Assembly (NCBI GenBank): GCA_021787255.1
Contig: JAJYMD010000476.1
Location: 1 to 17,395 of the forward strand
Source of the DNA: Actinomycetes bacterium
GTDB lineage: Bacteria > Actinomycetota > Acidimicrobiia > Acidimicrobiales > RAAP-2
DNA: 17,395 bases
Direction: 5' to 3'
Below the pieces are notes generated by a model. That model was given only the letters and a program-made list of their open reading frames with translations, ran no database searches and was not told the DNA's origin. The position numbers and the translations under genes were made by a program. Position 1 is the first letter of the stretch, and each line of letters begins with the position of its first letter. This document shows positions 14,359 to 17,395 of this stretch, in pieces.

Positions 14359-15405
14359 TCAGGCGCCCACCGGTGTCTGATGCTGGCCAGCCACGTCGAC
14401 CGGTCGCCGCGTCCGGGCCGACTTGTAGATCGCGAGCACGATCTCGAGCGCGGCCACGGCGTCCTCGCCGCTCACAAGCGTCGGCGAGTCATAGCCGTCC
14501 TCGGTGAGTGCTCGCGCAACGTCCTCGAAAATGCTTGTCACCGGCGCCGTCTCTTTCCAGCTGATATTGGGATCCGGCCTCCACATGGTGATCGCGTCGT
14601 TCAGCGCCATGACGCTCCCACTCTCACCGTTCACCTCCGACCTGCTCGTCGAGCCACCTCCATAGAAGGGATGGACCGGCCGGTCGTTGTGAAAGGTCGC
14701 GGTGCCGATCAGCACGCCCATCGCGCCCGAACGCATCTCGAGTAGCGCCGCCGCAGTGTCCTCGACCTCTGTGGTGTGGGTGTAGCTGCCCGTGAGCGCC
14801 TGCACGCTGGCGACGTCGCCGAGGTACCAGCGGAGCTTGTCGATCGCATGGATGCTCTGATTCATTACGATGCCGCCCCCGGCGTAGCGCAGCGTGCCGC
14901 GCCAGCCGCCGTCCGCCTCGTAGTATGACTGGGGCCGGAAGCACTTGTAGCTGAAGTCACCGAGGATCAGCTTGCCAAACGCGCCCGCGGCGACGGCCTC
15001 GTAGATGCGGAAGTTGTCCCGCATGTAGCGCAGGTAGAACTCGCAGAACAGGCGCACACCTGCATTCGCGCACGCCTCGACGATCCCCTGTGCCCGCTCG
15101 AGGGTGACGTCGATCGGCTTGGTCATGACGACGTGTTTGCCCGCGGCGGCCGCGTTCGCGGCGATGTCGCGGTGGAGCGCGCTCTGGGTGAAGACGCCGA
15201 CGACGTCGATGTCGTCGCGATCGAGGAGCCGACGGTAGTCCGTCTCCCACGCAACGCCCAACTTCGTTCCTGCTTCGCGGGCGCGCGCCTCGTCGACGTC
15301 GGCGACCGCCACGAGCTCGGCGCCCGGCGCTTGCTGCACGGCCTCGCAGCGCGAGAGCCCGTACGCGCCGGTCCCGACGATGGCGAACTTCACAGGATCA
15401 GTCAT
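14359..15405 (-). CDS. Gfo/Idh/MocA-family oxidoreductase (first copy)
   Basis: A 348-residue NAD(P)-dependent oxidoreductase of usual family length. The dinucleotide-binding motif is GTGAYG (11-16). The Lys motif reads MTKPID (94-99) instead of the usual EKP: K96 is kept and the preceding Glu is Thr. The C-terminal domain has YAGGGIVMNQSIHAIDKL, where N182 replaces the common Asp and H186 is kept. It is clearly different from the oxidoreductase encoded next, so the two probably act on different steps or positions. ATG 15405 has GAAGGA close upstream and overlaps the preceding isomerase stop as ATGA. One base separates its stop from the next start. Substrate unknown; a cyclic sugar or inositol-type hydroxyl is likely. 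Confidence 0.9.
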   Translation of the reverse strand: MTDPVKFAIVGTGAYGLSRCEAVQQAPGAELVAVADVDEARAREAGTKLGVAWETDYRRLLDRDDIDVVGVFTQSALHRDIAANAAAAGKHVVMTKPIDVTLERAQGIVEACANAGVRLFCEFYLRYMRDNFRIYEAVAAGAFGKLILGDFSYKCFRPQSYYEADGGWRGTLRYAGGGIVMNQSIHAIDKLRWYLGDVASVQALTGSYTHTTEVEDTAAALLEMRSGAMGVLIGTATFHNDRPVHPFYGGGSTSRSEVNGESGSVMALNDAITMWRPDPNISWKETAPVTSIFEDVARALTEDGYDSPTLVSGEDAVAALEIVLAIYKSARTRRPVDVAGQHQTPVGA

Positions 15406-16328
15406 GCTCTTCCTTCTCCCTCAGTCACAGCGCCCTTACCGCTGTCGTCGTCCCGTCGACCGACTCGGAGCAACTCGTGGAGGTTGGCGATGTCCTTCAC
15501 GATGTCCTCCTGGAGCCTCGTCTCGTCCTCGGGTCGCCGCGGGTAGTAGTTGCGCTCGACGGTGAAGACGCCGTCGTAGCCATCGTGGAGCAGCGTCGCG
15601 ACGATCTCACCGTACGGGATGCTGCCCTCGCCGACGACCGCCCGGCGATCGCTCGCGAGGTCAGGACGCCCGGGTTCCGCGACGAGGTCCTTTACGTTGA
15701 CGTCGGCGAGCGGCAGCGCCCTCGCGCCATGCAACCCGTCGAGGGGCTGCTCGCCCGATCGCCACGCGTTCGCGACGTCCCAGCAGAGCACAACCGAGTT
15801 CGCGCCCAGCCGCTCGAACAGCTCGCGGGCCTCCCGCACCTGGCCAACGTAGCTCGCACCCTCCGTTTCGATCATCAACGTCACGCCCGCCCGCCTGGCC
15901 ATCTCCACCGATGGCCGCAGCCGGCCCGCAAGACGGTCGAGGCACTCGTCGAGGTCCGGCCGAATCGCCCACGACGCGTAGCTCTCGTGATCGCGCAGCC
16001 AGAGCGCGAATATCCGGACGACGTCGCAGCCGAGGATCTCGCCGACGGCGAACATCTTGCCGAGCACCGCCTCGGCGGCGCGCTGATCGTCGTCGCTGTC
16101 GAGGTAGAAACCCCGGCCGTATGGCGACCCAACCGCCGTGAAGGCGAGCCCGTGCTCGTCGGCGACCTTGCGGACGAGCTCGAGCTCGGTCCGCTCAAGC
16201 GTCGCGATATTGCGCCCCCATACGTTGCGTATAGCCAGCCCGTCGACTCCGGCACCGGCCGCGACGGCCGCGGCGGTCGCGAAGTCCGCCGCGATGTCGT
16301 CGTTGTACACCGAAACCCTGTAGCCCAT
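15402..16328 (-). CDS. xylose-isomerase-like TIM-barrel protein (isomerase/epimerase family)
   Basis: A 308-residue TIM-barrel protein beginning MGYRVSVYNDDIAADF, the usual first strand of the family. Candidate metal or active-site residues are E154 (MIETEGAS), D184 (CWDVANAW) and E258 (TVERNYYP). The D-x-x-H motif is DVAN (N187) and the H-x-K-D motif reads NVKD (N211). In the well-studied D-tagatose 3-epimerase type the latter His binds the metal, so metal use may be altered. ATG 16328 is preferred because GGGAGAGGG lies just upstream and the barrel starts there; the open frame to 16490 overlaps the previous gene. It starts 19 bases after that gene and overlaps the first Gfo/Idh gene by 4 bases. 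An epimerase, isomerase or lyase role is possible. Confidence 0.85.
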   Translation of the reverse strand: MGYRVSVYNDDIAADFATAAAVAAGAGVDGLAIRNVWGRNIATLERTELELVRKVADEHGLAFTAVGSPYGRGFYLDSDDDQRAAEAVLGKMFAVGEILGCDVVRIFALWLRDHESYASWAIRPDLDECLDRLAGRLRPSVEMARRAGVTLMIETEGASYVGQVREARELFERLGANSVVLCWDVANAWRSGEQPLDGLHGARALPLADVNVKDLVAEPGRPDLASDRRAVVGEGSIPYGEIVATLLHDGYDGVFTVERNYYPRRPEDETRLQEDIVKDIANLHELLRVGRRDDDSGKGAVTEGEGRA

Positions 16329-16347
16329 CGCCCTCTCCCGCGCGCGG

Positions 16348-17395
16348 TCAGCGGACGCGCCGCACCCGATAAGCGACCGGGCCGGTAGCATCGAGGTCGA
16401 AGCGGACAAGGCCGACAAGGCCGTGCCGCGACTCGTAGCCGTGCGGCAGGTGGACCACACGGCGCACCGCGCCCTCCGGCCGCACCTCAACGGTCTCGCC
16501 CGCTTTCTGGAGGACCAAGCCGGTCCGGTCCAGGGTCACCGTCGTCGTGCCGGTCCCATAGTCGCGCAGGTACGGCACGAGCAGGCTCACCGGATACTCG
16601 CCGACATCCTCTATAACCCGGAGTTCGTCCTTGAGGATCTCCGCGGTGATCCGGTAGATGAGCTCGACGACGCGGACCTTCCCCTCCATCGTGCGACCGA
16701 AGGTCCTGACGATCGGTCCGGTGGACGGGCGCATCGTCGACAGCGGGACGAGCGAGCCGTCCGGCTGCCAGATTCCGAGACCGACGGTGAGTGGCGTCGC
16801 CGTACCGACGTGCCGAACCTGACCGCCGAAGCGGAGCCGCCTACCCGGACCGAGCGTCAGGTCCGCGATCCCGAGCGCGTCGTAGCGCGGCTCCGGCGCC
16901 ATGTAGCCGGGCTGCGGGTCAAAGTTGAGGTGGAGCGACCAGCGATCCGCGTGCAGGAGCGCCCGGTTGATCGGCGCCGGGTCCACGAGCGCGACGGGCT
17001 CGACGTCGATCTCTACAGGGCCGTCGCCCGTGAATCCGTCGAGGACCGCGGTGGCGAAGAAACCAAGCGGCAGGCTGACGTAGTGCGAGTCCGCGGTGTA
17101 GACCTCGTAGCCGATGCGGTGATCGGCTGGGAACACGTTTTCGACCGGGCTCAGCTCGCCATTCGCCCGAAACAGGCCGCGCGCGGCGTCGAAGCTGCGC
17201 ACCGCGGCACGCTCCGCGGCAGTCGCGAGCTCCGGTGCGCGCTCGCGAAGGTAGCGAGCCGCGTTGAAGAAGTACGCGCACTGCGCACCAAGGACCCAGA
17301 GGTGGCCCGTGCTGCGGTGCGCGCTGGCGAGCGAACCACTCGACAGCTGGAGCGCGAGGCTACGCCGCAGGCCACTCTCGACGAGTCGGTCGAGG
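16348..17395 (-). CDS. uncharacterised protein, possibly an alpha/alpha-barrel plus beta-sandwich carbohydrate enzyme (5' end outside window)
   Basis: The frame is open from the right edge to the TGA at 16348-16350, giving 348 residues of a longer protein. I do not recognise the family. The first 150 residues look helical, with recurring aromatic and His-rich segments: SAHRSTGHLWVLGAQCAYFF, NAARYLRERAPE, then VFPADHRIGYEVYTADSHYV. This resembles the repeated hairpins of alpha/alpha toroid enzymes. The remaining 200 residues are beta-rich (LTLGPGRRLRFGGQVRHVG; YRITAEILKDELRVIEDVGE), as in the sandwich domains of heparinase-type lyases and some glycosidases. No catalytic residue can be named. 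It starts the visible gene series, 19 bases before the TIM-barrel gene. A GTG at 17202 is unlikely to be the true start, because the upstream frame continues the same kind of sequence. Confidence 0.7.
   Translation of the reverse strand, partial: LDRLVESGLRRSLALQLSSGSLASAHRSTGHLWVLGAQCAYFFNAARYLRERAPELATAAERAAVRSFDAARGLFRANGELSPVENVFPADHRIGYEVYTADSHYVSLPLGFFATAVLDGFTGDGPVEIDVEPVALVDPAPINRALLHADRWSLHLNFDPQPGYMAPEPRYDALGIADLTLGPGRRLRFGGQVRHVGTATPLTVGLGIWQPDGSLVPLSTMRPSTGPIVRTFGRTMEGKVRVVELIYRITAEILKDELRVIEDVGEYPVSLLVPYLRDYGTGTTTVTLDRTGLVLQKAGETVEVRPEGAVRRVVHLPHGYESRHGLVGLVRFDLDATGPVAYRVRRVR

Noticed and set aside
13611..14507. 298-codon plus-strand open frame across the two Gfo/Idh genes
   Set aside because: Antisense to two conserved enzymes and without recognisable domains.
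15477..16388. 303-codon plus-strand open frame opposite the xylose-isomerase-like gene
   Set aside because: Antisense to a conserved TIM-barrel gene, with Arg/Pro/Val-rich composition typical of a shadow frame.
1..17395. CRISPR arrays, tRNA or rRNA genes, phage or toxin-antitoxin genes
   Set aside because: No regularly spaced repeats, cloverleaf-like conserved segments or recognisable proteins of these types were found by reading both strands.

Overview
This window (17,395 bases, G+C rich, roughly two thirds by eye) looks like a chromosomal catabolic island from an actinomycete-type bacterium, or a G+C-rich relative from a metagenome. The basis is base composition, frequent GTG starts, protein families typical of Actinomycetota (DUF993, LacI, family 1 solute-binding proteins) and an IS630-type transposase tail. 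The taxonomy is an inference. Except for the transposase tail at the left edge, every credible gene lies on the minus strand, so the region reads right to left as one long series of tightly packed genes.

In transcription order, the right part (17395 to 11060) holds a partial uncharacterised protein running off the window, a xylose-isomerase-like TIM-barrel protein, two Gfo/Idh/MocA oxidoreductases, a DUF993 (DapA-like aldolase fold) protein and a second TIM-barrel isomerase/epimerase. Three of these junctions are 4-base ATGA stop/start overlaps, so the set is probably one translationally coupled operon. The middle part (10939 to 7009) has a LacI-family regulator followed by an acyl-CoA module: a fused family I CoA-transferase, a MaoC hot-dog dehydratase and a short crotonase. 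The left part (6778 to 207) is a carbohydrate uptake and oxidation set: a family 1 solute-binding protein, an enolase-superfamily sugar-acid dehydratase resembling L-rhamnonate dehydratase, MalF- and MalG-type permeases and an aldehyde dehydrogenase. No ABC ATPase is present. The left edge is the 3' end of an IS630-family element ending at a CTAG site.

A consistent but unproven reading is a LacI-controlled pathway for an unusual sugar, sugar acid or glycoside. It would be imported by the ABC system, oxidised by the Gfo/Idh enzymes, rearranged by the TIM-barrel isomerases, dehydrated by the enolase-superfamily enzyme and cleaved by the DUF993 aldolase-like protein. The carbon skeleton would then be activated to a CoA ester and processed by the MaoC/crotonase pair and the aldehyde dehydrogenase. 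The substrate cannot be read from the sequence.

Non-coding signals that stand out are: a strong 13-base-arm hairpin between the solute-binding protein and the dehydratase genes (5344-5380); a 23-codon leader ORF with an ideal ribosome binding site, a hairpin over its start codon and an ATGA overlap with the solute-binding protein gene (6775-6846); and a perfect 14-base palindrome with a central CG in the gap before the MalF permease (3936-3949), a possible LacI-type operator.
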